Assembly: GCA_026417975.1 (NCBI GenBank)
Contig: JAOACD010000014.1
Location: 1 to 50,578, forward strand
Origin: Melioribacter sp.
GTDB lineage: Bacteria; Bacteroidota; Ignavibacteria; Ignavibacteriales; Melioribacteraceae
Direction of reading: 5' to 3'
DNA: 50,578 nt
Shown here: positions 8,287-18,090 of the stretch, in pieces
Layout: each line of letters opens with the position of its first letter
Position numbering within the stretch: the first letter of the stretch is position 1
The notes under the pieces: generated by a model
The model's database searches: none
Seen by the model: only the letters and a program-made list of their open reading frames with translations
Told to the model about the DNA's origin: nothing
Translations under genes and position numbers: made by a program

Positions 8287-10833
8287 ATGATGAAACCAAC
8301 AATTCCAATCGCTTTCATACTTTTGTTATTAAGTATGATTTTAATGCCTACTACAAAATCTCTTTCGCAAAGATTAACTTTGAATGAAAAAGAATATTTT
8401 GAATCAAGAGGCTTTGATGTATTTGTATTTAGTAATCAATATACTGGATTTTTCTTTGATGAAAAAACTGCTGGTATAGAGTTTATACATCATGGAGTTC
8501 GTACTGCAACAGGCGGGGCAGTTAGATTAAGACATACTCCCGAACAATGGGATTTAGTTCCAATCTTGATTGATCGAAAAGTTGATAAAAAAAATAATTC
8601 TATTGAAGTAACTCTTAGATATGACCAATACAAATTTGATTCTAAAATTTTAGTTAAAGGAAATAATGATGGGCTAACCATTAGCGTTTATTTAGATAAT
8701 CCACTACCTAAGGAATTAGAAGGACATGCGGGCTTAAACATTGAATTTTTGCCTTCAGCTTATTTTGAAAAAACTTATGTTGTAGATAACAAAACTGATA
8801 TTTTTCCTTTGTACCCGTCTGGACCAGTTGAAGTAAAATCAACAAAAGAAAGAATTCCACAATTTGGTGGTTTTTCAACCTTCGATGATAGAGGAAGAAA
8901 TGAATTTGTTGAACCAAAACCATTGGCTGAAGGGACAAATATTGTACTTGCTCCTGAGGATGAAGAACGACGTATTCAAATAAAATCCTTGCTTGGCACT
9001 CTTATGTTATTTGATGGTCGTAATGTAGCTCCAAATGGATGGTTTGTTATAAGAAGTTTAATTCCAGCAAATAAAACTGGAAAGGTAGTAGAATGGATTG
9101 TTAAAGCCTCAACAATTAAAAATTGGTTACGTAAGCCAAACATTACTTATTCACAAGTTGGATATCACCCTAAGCAAAAAAAGTATGCAATAGTTGAATT
9201 AGATAAAAATGATAAATTGCTTAAAGTTGCTTCCTTGTATAAAGTATTGCCGTCAGGAGAATTAATTGAGTTATTCAGAAACCAAGTTAAAGAATGGGGT
9301 AATTTTCTTCGTTATAAGTATGGGGTTTTTGATTTTAGTTCTGTTAAAGATACTGGATTATTTATGATTAAATACGGAGAACAAGTAACAAAACCATTTA
9401 GAATAAGTGTTAATGTATATGACAATGTTTGGCATTTAACGCTAGGTCAGTTTTTCCCTGTGCAAATGGATCACATGTTTGTAAATGAAACTTATAGAGT
9501 GTGGCATGGCCTACCTTATCAAGATGATGCAATACAGGCTCCTACTAATCATCTTCACTTTGATTTGTACCATATGGATTCAACAACTTATACAAAATAC
9601 AAACCGTTTGAAAGAATTCCGGGTTTGGCGGTAGGTGGTTGGTTTGATGCGGGTGATTTTGATATCGAAACTCGTTCTCATTGTGCTGTAGTATTAAGTA
9701 TGGTAGATAGCTGGGAACAATTTAAAATTAATTATGACCAAACTTATATAGATCAAAAAAATAAATATGTAGATATTCGCAGACCAGATGGAATACCTGA
9801 TATAATTCAACAGATTGAACACGGAACTTTACAATTAGTAGCACAACAAAAGAATATTGGTCATGCTGTTAGAGGTATTATAGTTGGGAATCTTCATCAA
9901 TATCACCATCTTGGAGATGCCTCTACAATTACAGATAATTTACCTTATAATCCCTCATTGAAACCTTATGAAAGAAATGAAAATTCAAGTGGGATAATGG
10001 ATGATAGATGGGTATTTACAATAAGAATTCCATGGGTTAATTATTATTCAGCAGCAGCTTTAGCAGCAGCATATCGTGTATTAAAAGATTATAATAAAGA
10101 GCTTGCAAATGATGCATTAAATCATGCAATTAAAGCTTGGAAATTTGAACAAACACATGTGTTAAATAAACCTCAAGGACAGGATGAGTTGTTTAGACCA
10201 AATATGGAATTAATAGCTGCCTTAGAATTGTATAAATCTACAAACGACAGTACTTATAAGAATTATTTTCTTAGAAATGTGTGGAAAACACTAAATGATA
10301 CAACTTTGATGTGGAATATGCTAACAGCTGCAAAAGCAACTTTGTATTTTGACAATGAATATAAAAATAAATTGGAGCCATATGTTAAAAAATATAAGAC
10401 ATTATTAGAAAAGTTAGATAAATCTAATCCTTATGGCGTACCATTAGAAACAAGGGGATGGGGTTCAAATAATGCAATAATAAATTGGGCTATTACAAAT
10501 TATTATTTATATAAATCTTATCCAGAGCTAATTAATTCTGAATATATATTTAAAGGATTAAACTATATTTATGGTTGTCATCCGTATTCAAATATTTCAT
10601 TTGTTTCTGGGGTTGGTTTAGTCTCTAAAAAAATTGCTTACGGTAGTAATAGAGCAGATTTTTCTTTCATTGCAGGTGGAGTTGTACCAGGTTTACTAAT
10701 TTTAAAACCAGATTTCCCTGAAAACAAAGAAGATTGGCCTTTTTTATGGGGTGAAAATGAGTATGTTATAAACATTTGTGCATCATATATATTTCTTACT
10801 AACGCTGTTAATGAAATACTTAATTCAAAATAA
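8287..10833 (+). CDS. GH9 family glycoside hydrolase with N-terminal Ig-like domain
   Basis: This is a secreted glycoside hydrolase of family 9 (848 aa from this start). A signal peptide (KPTIPIAFILLLLSM...) is followed by an unassigned beta-rich region and a CelD-type Ig-like domain (ITYSQVGYHPKQKKYAIV, about residue 290 on). The (alpha/alpha)6 catalytic domain has the paired-aspartate motif GGWFDAGDFD (Asp454, Asp457). Near the C-terminus are YGCHPYSNISFVSGVG and the probable acid in WGENEYVI (Glu825). I chose 8287/8290 because GGTGG at 8277-8281 is a ribosome site and the signal peptide starts here; an in-frame ATG at 8239 would add 16 polar residues with no ribosome site. There is no T9SS sorting domain, unlike the two enzymes upstream. 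Endo-glucanase, xyloglucanase or exo-acting glucosidase activity are all possible. Confidence 0.88.
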   Translation: MMKPTIPIAFILLLLSMILMPTTKSLSQRLTLNEKEYFESRGFDVFVFSNQYTGFFFDEKTAGIEFIHHGVRTATGGAVRLRHTPEQWDLVPILIDRKVDKKNNSIEVTLRYDQYKFDSKILVKGNNDGLTISVYLDNPLPKELEGHAGLNIEFLPSAYFEKTYVVDNKTDIFPLYPSGPVEVKSTKERIPQFGGFSTFDDRGRNEFVEPKPLAEGTNIVLAPEDEERRIQIKSLLGTLMLFDGRNVAPNGWFVIRSLIPANKTGKVVEWIVKASTIKNWLRKPNITYSQVGYHPKQKKYAIVELDKNDKLLKVASLYKVLPSGELIELFRNQVKEWGNFLRYKYGVFDFSSVKDTGLFMIKYGEQVTKPFRISVNVYDNVWHLTLGQFFPVQMDHMFVNETYRVWHGLPYQDDAIQAPTNHLHFDLYHMDSTTYTKYKPFERIPGLAVGGWFDAGDFDIETRSHCAVVLSMVDSWEQFKINYDQTYIDQKNKYVDIRRPDGIPDIIQQIEHGTLQLVAQQKNIGHAVRGIIVGNLHQYHHLGDASTITDNLPYNPSLKPYERNENSSGIMDDRWVFTIRIPWVNYYSAAALAAAYRVLKDYNKELANDALNHAIKAWKFEQTHVLNKPQGQDELFRPNMELIAALELYKSTNDSTYKNYFLRNVWKTLNDTTLMWNMLTAAKATLYFDNEYKNKLEPYVKKYKTLLEKLDKSNPYGVPLETRGWGSNNAIINWAITNYYLYKSYPELINSEYIFKGLNYIYGCHPYSNISFVSGVGLVSKKIAYGSNRADFSFIAGGVVPGLLILKPDFPENKEDWPFLWGENEYVINICASYIFLTNAVNEILNSK

Positions 10834-10887
10834 GTTTTAAATTGATGATCCATTTTTACTAGTTTTATCAAAAGTGGCAGGAATAAT

Positions 10888-13215
10888 TTGCGAACTTTGT
10901 TAAGTACAAATAATAATTTTGTTTACTTTGTTTTATTTATTATTTCTGCCACTGTTATTTCTTTTGAAATTATATCTACTAGAATCTCTTCTGTAATTTT
11001 TGTCTATAATTATGCTTTCATAATATTATCACTTGCTATTTTAGGACTTGCATGTGGCGGAATCTATACTTTTTATAAATTGAAGAATGTAGAAAAAAGT
11101 AATTTTTACATAGTAATCTTTAAGGTACTGATTTACTATGTTATTTCATTAGCAAGTTTTTCAATTTTTATAGTTGTATTTTCTATTACAAATCATATTG
11201 TCTTTTTTATATTGCTCTTCATACCGTTTTTTTTAGCTGGTATTTTATATACTCTTTTCTTTAAAAGTTTTTCTGAGAACATTTTTAAGCTTTATGCTGC
11301 TGATTTAGGTGGAGCTGCTTTAGGAGCTTTTATCCCTTTAGTTTTCTTAAAGTTCTTTGGAGCAGTTAACTCTATACTTATTTTAGCTTCATTTGTTTTC
11401 TCTGCTTCTTTTTTAATAAGATTTTATTTATACGAGAAAAAGAACGCAAAATTATTACTGGTACCCATAGTTATATTATTTATTTTATTCATAAATGGGA
11501 AAAATGAATTTTTAGGACCAGTCCCAATTGGAAATTTTCCTGAAAAAGATTTTTACTATGTATATTCAGATGTAAATACTAACGCCGAAATTATTGATAG
11601 TCGATGGAGTATTTATGGCAGAGCAGATTTAGTAAAATATAGCCACCAGGATATGGTTCGTCAGTTGTTTATTGATGGTGCTGCAGGTACACAAATGTAC
11701 AAGTTTAATGGAAATATAAAAAATCCAGATAGATTATTAATTAAGCTTTTATTAGGACATTCCACTTCAATTCCATTTATATTTTTGAATGATAGACAAA
11801 AAGATTCAGTTTTAATTATTGGTCCTGGTGGTGGTAAGGAGGTTTTGTTAGCTTTGCTTTCAGGAATAAGACAAATTTTTGGTGTAGAAATAAATCCAGA
11901 TTTTGTTGATATAGTAAAAAAACAAAGTAATTTTAATGGAGGGATATATACTAAATTTCCCAATGTTAAAATATTTGTAAAAGAAGGAAGACACTTTGTT
12001 AAACAATCTAAAAGTAAATTTGATATCTTAGTGATTGCTCTCCCCTCTACAGAACAACTTCAAAATATTGATGCCTTTGCAATGAGTGAAAATTATTTGC
12101 TAACTAGCGAAGCCTTAAGTGATTATTTGAATATTTTAACAAATGAAGGGATGTTAGTTTTTACGTTGCATAACAAATGGGAGTTACTAAGATTAATAAT
12201 TACAACATTAAAGTCATTTGAGAAATTTGGAGTTAAGCCAAAGTATGCAGTTAATCATTTTGTTATTCTTGAAGATGAGTATGCTCCTACCATAGTAATT
12301 AAAAAATCGCCATTTAGTGTTCAAGATATTGATAGATGGAAAAAGGAAATAGAAAAAATACCAGAAGTTTTTCCCCAAGTTACTTATATGCCGGGAATGT
12401 CTAAAATAAAAAAATCTTTTATCAATGATTTTTTACTTACTATTTCTGAAGGTAAAATAGATTTAAATAGATTTGTTGAAAATTATCCTTTAGATATTTC
12501 CCCGGCTACAGATAATAAACCATTTTTCTATAAAATCTCAAAGTTACTTCCCTCAGAATTAAAGTGGCTTTTGATAGCGGTATTATTATCAAATGCTGTA
12601 ATTATTTTTATTGCAAAATCATTATTTAAAAGAGAAAAGAGTGTTGTTAAAATAAAAAGTCTCCAAAAGTTTGTTTGGCTATTTATTATGACTGGTGTTG
12701 GTTTTATGATATTAGAAATAACTTTATTTCAAAAGTTAATTTTATATGTTGGTTCTCCTACAATATCTCTTTCGGTGTTGTTGTTTTCTTTACTAATTGG
12801 TATGGGAATAGGAAGTATGTTAAGAGAAAAGATAATATCTTCACTAAGTTATCATAAGCTCAGCTTAGTGTGCTTAATTATAATATTTTATGGAATAGTA
12901 ATTTTCTTTTTCAGCAGTTTCATATTCAAATATATCCTATCAGCAGAGCAATATTTAATTATAGCAATGGTGGTAGTAATGATTATTCCTCTTGGTATGC
13001 TGCTTGGTACCTTGTTTCCATCTTTTATTAGTTTATTAAAAGAGAACAAACTTGATAATTATATACCTTGGATGTATGGAATTAATGCTTCCTCTTCTGT
13101 ATTGGGCTCTGTTTTATCTTATTCTCTTTCTATGTTAATTGGATTTGCTCTTACTTTTATTTTTGGTTTGTTAATTTATTTTTTATTAGCTGTACTGATT
13201 GGTTTAAGTGATTAA
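10888..13215 (+). CDS. Multi-pass membrane protein with spermidine-synthase-like domain
   Basis: This 775-aa protein has three parts. The N-terminal ~210 residues hold about six or seven transmembrane helices. A soluble Rossmann domain (about 230-500) resembles spermidine synthase, with the nucleotide-binding loop IIGPGGGKEVLLAL and acidic strand GVEINPDFVDIV. The C-terminal ~230 residues hold further helices. The start is TTG, supported by the upstream GGCAGGA ribosome site. The usual catalytic Asp-containing motif after the DxL/V strand is replaced here by FDILVIALPSTEQ, so polyamine synthesis is doubtful. Such fused membrane proteins are widespread and of unknown function. It follows the GH9 gene by 54 nt and converges on murI. 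Confidence 0.8.
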   Translation: MRTLLSTNNNFVYFVLFIISATVISFEIISTRISSVIFVYNYAFIILSLAILGLACGGIYTFYKLKNVEKSNFYIVIFKVLIYYVISLASFSIFIVVFSITNHIVFFILLFIPFFLAGILYTLFFKSFSENIFKLYAADLGGAALGAFIPLVFLKFFGAVNSILILASFVFSASFLIRFYLYEKKNAKLLLVPIVILFILFINGKNEFLGPVPIGNFPEKDFYYVYSDVNTNAEIIDSRWSIYGRADLVKYSHQDMVRQLFIDGAAGTQMYKFNGNIKNPDRLLIKLLLGHSTSIPFIFLNDRQKDSVLIIGPGGGKEVLLALLSGIRQIFGVEINPDFVDIVKKQSNFNGGIYTKFPNVKIFVKEGRHFVKQSKSKFDILVIALPSTEQLQNIDAFAMSENYLLTSEALSDYLNILTNEGMLVFTLHNKWELLRLIITTLKSFEKFGVKPKYAVNHFVILEDEYAPTIVIKKSPFSVQDIDRWKKEIEKIPEVFPQVTYMPGMSKIKKSFINDFLLTISEGKIDLNRFVENYPLDISPATDNKPFFYKISKLLPSELKWLLIAVLLSNAVIIFIAKSLFKREKSVVKIKSLQKFVWLFIMTGVGFMILEITLFQKLILYVGSPTISLSVLLFSLLIGMGIGSMLREKIISSLSYHKLSLVCLIIIFYGIVIFFFSSFIFKYILSAEQYLIIAMVVVMIIPLGMLLGTLFPSFISLLKENKLDNYIPWMYGINASSSVLGSVLSYSLSMLIGFALTFIFGLLIYFLLAVLIGLSD

Positions 13216-13236
13216 CATTTATGCAGATATTCTTTG

Positions 13237-14064
13237 TTAATCATTTATAAGTTCATCTAATTCAACTTTAAAGATATGTTTAATTTTTGTCCCCAAAAAT
13301 CTTTCTGCGATTTGATTAAATCTATTAGGCAAGTCGCTAACATAAAATTCTCTCTTACCTAACTGGTTTGAGTTATTTCTTAAACCTCTTCCGTTTAAAT
13401 ATTCTTCAATGATTTTAGCAGCTGGAACTCCTGAATGAATTAGTTTAACGTTTTTACCAACAACTTTTTGAATTACATCTGATAATATTGGATAATGCGT
13501 ACATGCAAGAAGAAGTGTATCTATCTTTTTCTCTTTTAGTTCTGTTAAATATTCTTTTGCAATGAGTTCTGTAGCTTTGTGATTAGTCCATCCTTCTTCT
13601 GCTAAAGGAACAAAAAGTGGACAAGCTTTTTCGTAAACTTTAACTTTTGGATTTAGTTTTTTTATTTGTGTTGAATATGCTTTATTGTTAATTGTTGATT
13701 GTGTTCCTATTACACCAATAATTCCATTCTTAGTTTCTTGTAATGCCATTTTTGAACCAGGTTCAATCATACCTATAACTGGAATTGTAAGGAATCTTTT
13801 TAATTCTTTTAATGCAACCGAAGAAGCTGTATTACAAGCAACTACTAGTAGTTTAATATTTTTTCTTAGTAAAAAATTTGCTGCTTGTAAAGAATATTCG
13901 ATGACAGTTTCGTTAGATTTGCTGCCATAAGGAACTCTTGCTGTATCTCCGAAATAGACAATGTTTTCATTAGGCAAAAGGTCGATAACAGATTTTACAA
14001 CTGTCAGGCCTCCTATTCCAGAGTCGAAGAATCCTATGGGATTTGTTTTATTCATAAAGTTCAT
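13237..14064 (-). CDS. murI: Glutamate racemase
   Basis: MurI interconverts L- and D-glutamate for peptidoglycan synthesis in the cytosol. The 275-aa protein has the expected family length. It shows the N-terminal signature IGFFDSGIGG and both catalytic cysteines in context: VVACNTASS and LLACTHYPIL. PYGSKSN and the GMIEPGS loop are also present. It is the last gene of the minus-strand run and follows glnD by 9 nt, so it is probably co-transcribed. A second in-frame ATG lies three codons downstream and either could be the start. Confidence 0.97.
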   Translation of the reverse strand: MNFMNKTNPIGFFDSGIGGLTVVKSVIDLLPNENIVYFGDTARVPYGSKSNETVIEYSLQAANFLLRKNIKLLVVACNTASSVALKELKRFLTIPVIGMIEPGSKMALQETKNGIIGVIGTQSTINNKAYSTQIKKLNPKVKVYEKACPLFVPLAEEGWTNHKATELIAKEYLTELKEKKIDTLLLACTHYPILSDVIQKVVGKNVKLIHSGVPAAKIIEEYLNGRGLRNNSNQLGKREFYVSDLPNRFNQIAERFLGTKIKHIFKVELDELIND

Positions 14065-14073
14065 AATAGTTCT

Positions 14074-16635
14074 TTATAATATTTCTTCGATTGCTTTTTT
14101 TAATTCGTGTTTAATGAGTTCATAATTATTTACAGAAACTTTCTTTCTGTTTTTGTCTAATACGTAGAAAGAATCAACAATATCATCAGCTTTAGTATTA
14201 ATCTTTGCAAAATAAATAGAAAGTCCAAGCTCATTCATTTTCTTTGTTATTTGATAGAGTAGACCCAATCTATCTGGAGAGAAAACATCTATTATAGTAA
14301 ATCTATCGTGCTTTTCAAATGCAATTTTGACATTCCCTTTTCTTTTGAAAAACTTATTTTCTAATCTCCACCATTTTGATTTTATTCTATTAAATTCTTT
14401 GGAAATTTGAAGTTCGTTTGCCACAGCAAGTTCTATATCCTTTGAAATCTTTACGTAACGACTATTACTAACCACTTGGTTTGTGCGAAAGTCTGTTACA
14501 TTAAAATTATCTATAACAATTCCATCTTTTCTTGTAAAGATTTTTGCATCATGAATGTTAAGATCGTTTATTGTAAGTGCTCCACATAACCTGGAAAGTA
14601 ACGCATCGGAATCTTTTGTAATTACTGTAATTGATGTAAATCCTTCTTCTTCTTTGAATAAAACCGAGACAGGCAGGCCCTTCTGAATTTCTTCTATATG
14701 TTGATTGATTTCTTCAGCTGTAAAGTATTGTAAATATCCAAGGTCGTCAATTGAATCTATATGATTTTTTACTGTATCGTCATCAAATATATCTGAAGTT
14801 TTCATAATTTCTTCCATACTAAGAGCAAGAAGCTCTTCTCCTGTAATTCTTTCTTCTACCATTCTCTTTGTTTTAGAATAAAGTTCGAATAGAAGTTCGC
14901 TTTTCCATTGCGTCCATACAACAGGCGAGACGGCAGATAAATCTGCATAAGTTAAAAGATATAACAAATCAATTAGTTCGGAAGAAGGGAATATATCTGC
15001 AAAAGTATTTAATGTAGTTGGGTCGTTAAGATTTCTTCTAAATGCTACCTGTTCCATTGTTAAATGGTGACGAACAAGAAATTTTACTTTTTGAATTTCT
15101 TCTGATTCGTATCCTAATCTTTCCATAACAGAGTTTGCAATTTCGGCTCCAATAATTTCATGGCCTGAAACTGTTATTGGTTTTGCGATATCGTGAAATA
15201 GAACGGCTAAGTACAGTATATCTTTTTCTTTAATGCTTTGAAAAAGTCTTCCTAAGAAATTGTTTTCATAGTTCAAATTTTCGAGGTTACTTAATGCAAC
15301 CAACGTATGTTCGTCAGCAGTGTAACAGTGATAAACACCTGGTTGAAAAAAGTTAATCATTTCCTTAAACTCAGGTAAAAAGGCTCCTAGCACACCAAGC
15401 TCGTTCATAGCGAACAAAGTTTTACTTACGTTTTTGGGTATTTTAAGTATTTCTCTAAAAAATACAGATGATTGTATTTCAAGACTTTTTGTCTCTTCAT
15501 GATCAATTACAGCCTCGACAATTTGGGAACGCAATTCATCATCAAACTTTGCGTCATACAAGCATCTATAATAAAATGCTCTAAGAATAACTGACATAGA
15601 AAGTTCTGTTTTACCAATGTAATAGATTGTACTTCCTTTTAGATTAAAATCATCATCTAACTGAATTGCAAGATAATCTGAGATAGGTTTAGAGAGTTCC
15701 TCTTCGAATCTTTTAGACATTGTAGTAGTAAAGCGTTTAATAACATTTGTAGATTCAAAATACCTTTTCATATAATTTTGCCAATTCGATTCAGTATAGC
15801 CATGCCGAAGAGCTATTTTCTCTTGGTCAGAAAATTCGAGTCTATCGTTTTTATGACCAGAGATTAGGTGCAAATGATTTCGAGTATTAAGAATAAACTT
15901 ATAACTTTCGAGTAATCTTGTAGCAGCGCGAGGAATAAGAATTTTATTTTCTTTTAATATATTTATAAAGTGTTCCGTTTGTGTTATTTCGTTTTGAGAA
16001 TTTAGAATAACTCCATTTTTTATTGAATACATCCACTCTACTACCTGAAGGTCGCGAAGACCACCTGCTGTAAATTTAATATTTGGTTCGAGAACTTTAG
16101 CTGAAGAACCATACTTTTGATAACGAAGGTTTCTGTCTTCTAAATATTCATTTATTAACAGTTTTTTGTTATTATCTTTTATTGAGCTCAGTACTTTTTG
16201 ATTCCATTCATTATAAATGTTTTTGTTGCCACATATAAATCTTGTTTCAAAAAATTGTGTAAATGCGTGTAAATCTTCTTTAAGAAATTTTTTTATATCA
16301 GAAAATTCACGAACAGTATGAGAAACTTCAATCCCAGTATCCCAAAGAATTGTAACACATTTCTTTACGGTATTGTCGTCGTTACTTACTTTATCGAAGA
16401 TGAACATTATGTCAATATCAGAGTAAGGAGAAAGCTCTCTTCTTGCAAAGCTTCCAACCGATGCTATTGCACAATTAAGTTTAATTTCCTTTAATGCTTT
16501 TAGGATATACTCCTCAACAAGAATACTCCATTCTTTGCAGAATAAAAACGGGTCTTTAAGAAGTTCTTGATTATTAAAGATTAAATTACGATCCCTTAAG
16601 AAATCTTCTTTTAATTTTAATGCCTCTGCTATCAT
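14074..16635 (-). CDS. glnD: [Protein-PII] uridylyltransferase / uridylyl-removing enzyme
   Basis: GlnD senses glutamine and adds or removes UMP on PII proteins, controlling nitrogen assimilation. The 853-aa protein has all expected parts in order. A nucleotidyltransferase domain carries GSFARRELSPYSDIDIMF (about residues 62-79), with both metal-binding aspartates present. A helical GlnE-like linker follows. An HD phosphohydrolase domain has the key HD in LAVLFHDIAKP and a YHCYTADEHT segment. Two C-terminal ACT domains begin at FTSITVITKDSDALLSRL and FTIIDVFSPDRLGLL. Length is close to the enterobacterial enzyme. No glnB, amtB or glnA is present in the window, so its PII target must be encoded elsewhere. 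Confidence 0.95.
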   Translation of the reverse strand: MIAEALKLKEDFLRDRNLIFNNQELLKDPFLFCKEWSILVEEYILKALKEIKLNCAIASVGSFARRELSPYSDIDIMFIFDKVSNDDNTVKKCVTILWDTGIEVSHTVREFSDIKKFLKEDLHAFTQFFETRFICGNKNIYNEWNQKVLSSIKDNNKKLLINEYLEDRNLRYQKYGSSAKVLEPNIKFTAGGLRDLQVVEWMYSIKNGVILNSQNEITQTEHFINILKENKILIPRAATRLLESYKFILNTRNHLHLISGHKNDRLEFSDQEKIALRHGYTESNWQNYMKRYFESTNVIKRFTTTMSKRFEEELSKPISDYLAIQLDDDFNLKGSTIYYIGKTELSMSVILRAFYYRCLYDAKFDDELRSQIVEAVIDHEETKSLEIQSSVFFREILKIPKNVSKTLFAMNELGVLGAFLPEFKEMINFFQPGVYHCYTADEHTLVALSNLENLNYENNFLGRLFQSIKEKDILYLAVLFHDIAKPITVSGHEIIGAEIANSVMERLGYESEEIQKVKFLVRHHLTMEQVAFRRNLNDPTTLNTFADIFPSSELIDLLYLLTYADLSAVSPVVWTQWKSELLFELYSKTKRMVEERITGEELLALSMEEIMKTSDIFDDDTVKNHIDSIDDLGYLQYFTAEEINQHIEEIQKGLPVSVLFKEEEGFTSITVITKDSDALLSRLCGALTINDLNIHDAKIFTRKDGIVIDNFNVTDFRTNQVVSNSRYVKISKDIELAVANELQISKEFNRIKSKWWRLENKFFKRKGNVKIAFEKHDRFTIIDVFSPDRLGLLYQITKKMNELGLSIYFAKINTKADDIVDSFYVLDKNRKKVSVNNYELIKHELKKAIEEIL

Positions 16636-16662
16636 CTATCTTAAAGAATTTTTTTCGATTTA

Positions 16663-18054
16663 TTATTGTAATTTAGCAAATCTAGCTTGAAAGAATCTCA
16701 AATATTTTGGCTCATAAATCATCTTTAAGCCTTTAATTTTTTTTCTATCTTGATATACTTGAGCAATAGATTCCACAGTAACATCGATGTGCGATTGTGT
16801 ATAAACTCTTCTTGGGAATGTTAATCGAACTAATTCAAGTTCAGGATATCGATTTAAACCTGTTTTAGGGTCTCTGCCTGCCGAAACAATTCCTCTTTCC
16901 ATCCCTCTTACACCACTATCGATATAAATTTCCGCTGCAAGTGTTTGAGCAGGGAAATTATCTTGTTTAATGTGGGGTAAGAATCTTTTTGCATCCAAAA
17001 AAATAGCATGTCCTCCAAATGGATATACAAGAGGAATCCCATATTTTTCTAATTGTTTTCCACAATATTCAATTTGACCAACTCTAGAACTAATATTTTC
17101 AAATTTTACCATTTCTTCAATTCCTCTGGCCATAGCTTCCATGTCTCTTCCTGCAAGTCCGCCATAAGTATGCAGACCTTCGTATACAATTACTAAATTA
17201 CTAGCTTCTTCGTAAAATTTTTTATTTCGAGTTGCAAGAAATCCACCAATATTTACCATCAAATCCTTTTTTGCACTTACCCATAAACCATCGAAATATG
17301 AACACATTTCTTTAAGAATTTGTGCAATAGTTTTATTTTCAAAACCTTTCTCTCTCATTTTAATAAAATAAGCATTTTCAGTTGCTCTAGTGGCATCGAA
17401 CCATAATTTAATACCATGTTTTTTTGCTATAGAATGAACAGCCTTTATGTTTTCCATGGAAATTGGCTGGCCACCTGCCATGTTTACCGGTCCAGCTATA
17501 CTAATGTAAGGAATTTTCTTTGCTCCGACTTTTTTTATTAAGTCTTCTAGTTTATTTAAGTCTACATTTCCTTTGAAAGGATGTCTATTTTGAGGTTCGT
17601 GGGCTTCATCAATTATAATATCAACAAAAGTACCACCTGCTAATTCTTGATGAAGTCTAGTAGTTGTAAAATACATATTTCCTGGAATAATGTCGCCTGG
17701 CTTAATTAATATTTTAGAAATAATGTGTTCAGCGGCTCTGCCTTGATGAGTTGGAACAAAATATGGCATACCGTAATATTTTTTTACATTATCCCAAAGG
17801 TAGTAAAAGTTTCTACTTCCTGCGTATGCTTCATCTCCCATCATAAGTCCTGCCCACTGATAATCACTCATGGCATTAGTTCCACTATCTGTAAGTAGAT
17901 CAATATACACATCTTCAGATCTTAGGAGAAAAGTGTTATAGCCAGCTTTCTTAATACATTTTTCACGATATTCTCTGGTGGTAATTTTAACTGGTTCTAC
18001 CATTTTTATTTTGAAAGGTTCAGCCCAGCTTTTTTTGATTATTCTTTTAGTCAT
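16663..18054 (-). CDS. tpl: Tyrosine phenol-lyase-type PLP beta-eliminating lyase
   Basis: This 463-aa PLP enzyme is of the tyrosine phenol-lyase/tryptophanase family and would cleave an aromatic amino acid to pyruvate, ammonia and phenol (or indole). The PLP lysine lies in SAKKDLM (Lys263), the aspartate/arginine pair in WFDATRATENAYF, and the active-site Tyr in GDEAYAGSRNF (Tyr77). Two positions that separate the activities look tyrosine-phenol-lyase-like. Arg387 in GVRGMERGIVSAGR corresponds to Arg381 of the Citrobacter enzyme, where tryptophanase has VEIGS. Phe454 in LRFFQARF corresponds to Phe448, where tryptophanase has His. AGAGGT precedes the start. It sits between queF and glnD, suggesting co-transcription. 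Many databases would simply label it tryptophanase. Confidence 0.87.
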   Translation of the reverse strand: MTKRIIKKSWAEPFKIKMVEPVKITTREYREKCIKKAGYNTFLLRSEDVYIDLLTDSGTNAMSDYQWAGLMMGDEAYAGSRNFYYLWDNVKKYYGMPYFVPTHQGRAAEHIISKILIKPGDIIPGNMYFTTTRLHQELAGGTFVDIIIDEAHEPQNRHPFKGNVDLNKLEDLIKKVGAKKIPYISIAGPVNMAGGQPISMENIKAVHSIAKKHGIKLWFDATRATENAYFIKMREKGFENKTIAQILKEMCSYFDGLWVSAKKDLMVNIGGFLATRNKKFYEEASNLVIVYEGLHTYGGLAGRDMEAMARGIEEMVKFENISSRVGQIEYCGKQLEKYGIPLVYPFGGHAIFLDAKRFLPHIKQDNFPAQTLAAEIYIDSGVRGMERGIVSAGRDPKTGLNRYPELELVRLTFPRRVYTQSHIDVTVESIAQVYQDRKKIKGLKMIYEPKYLRFFQARFAKLQ

Positions 18055-18090
18055 TGTGTGACCTCTTATATTTATTTTAGCTTTTGGCTA

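Noticed and set aside
10872-10890. TGGCAGG...TTTGC sigma-54-like match before the TTG start of the membrane protein
   Set aside because: Spacing is two bases too long, and the same bases serve better as ribosome site and start codon.
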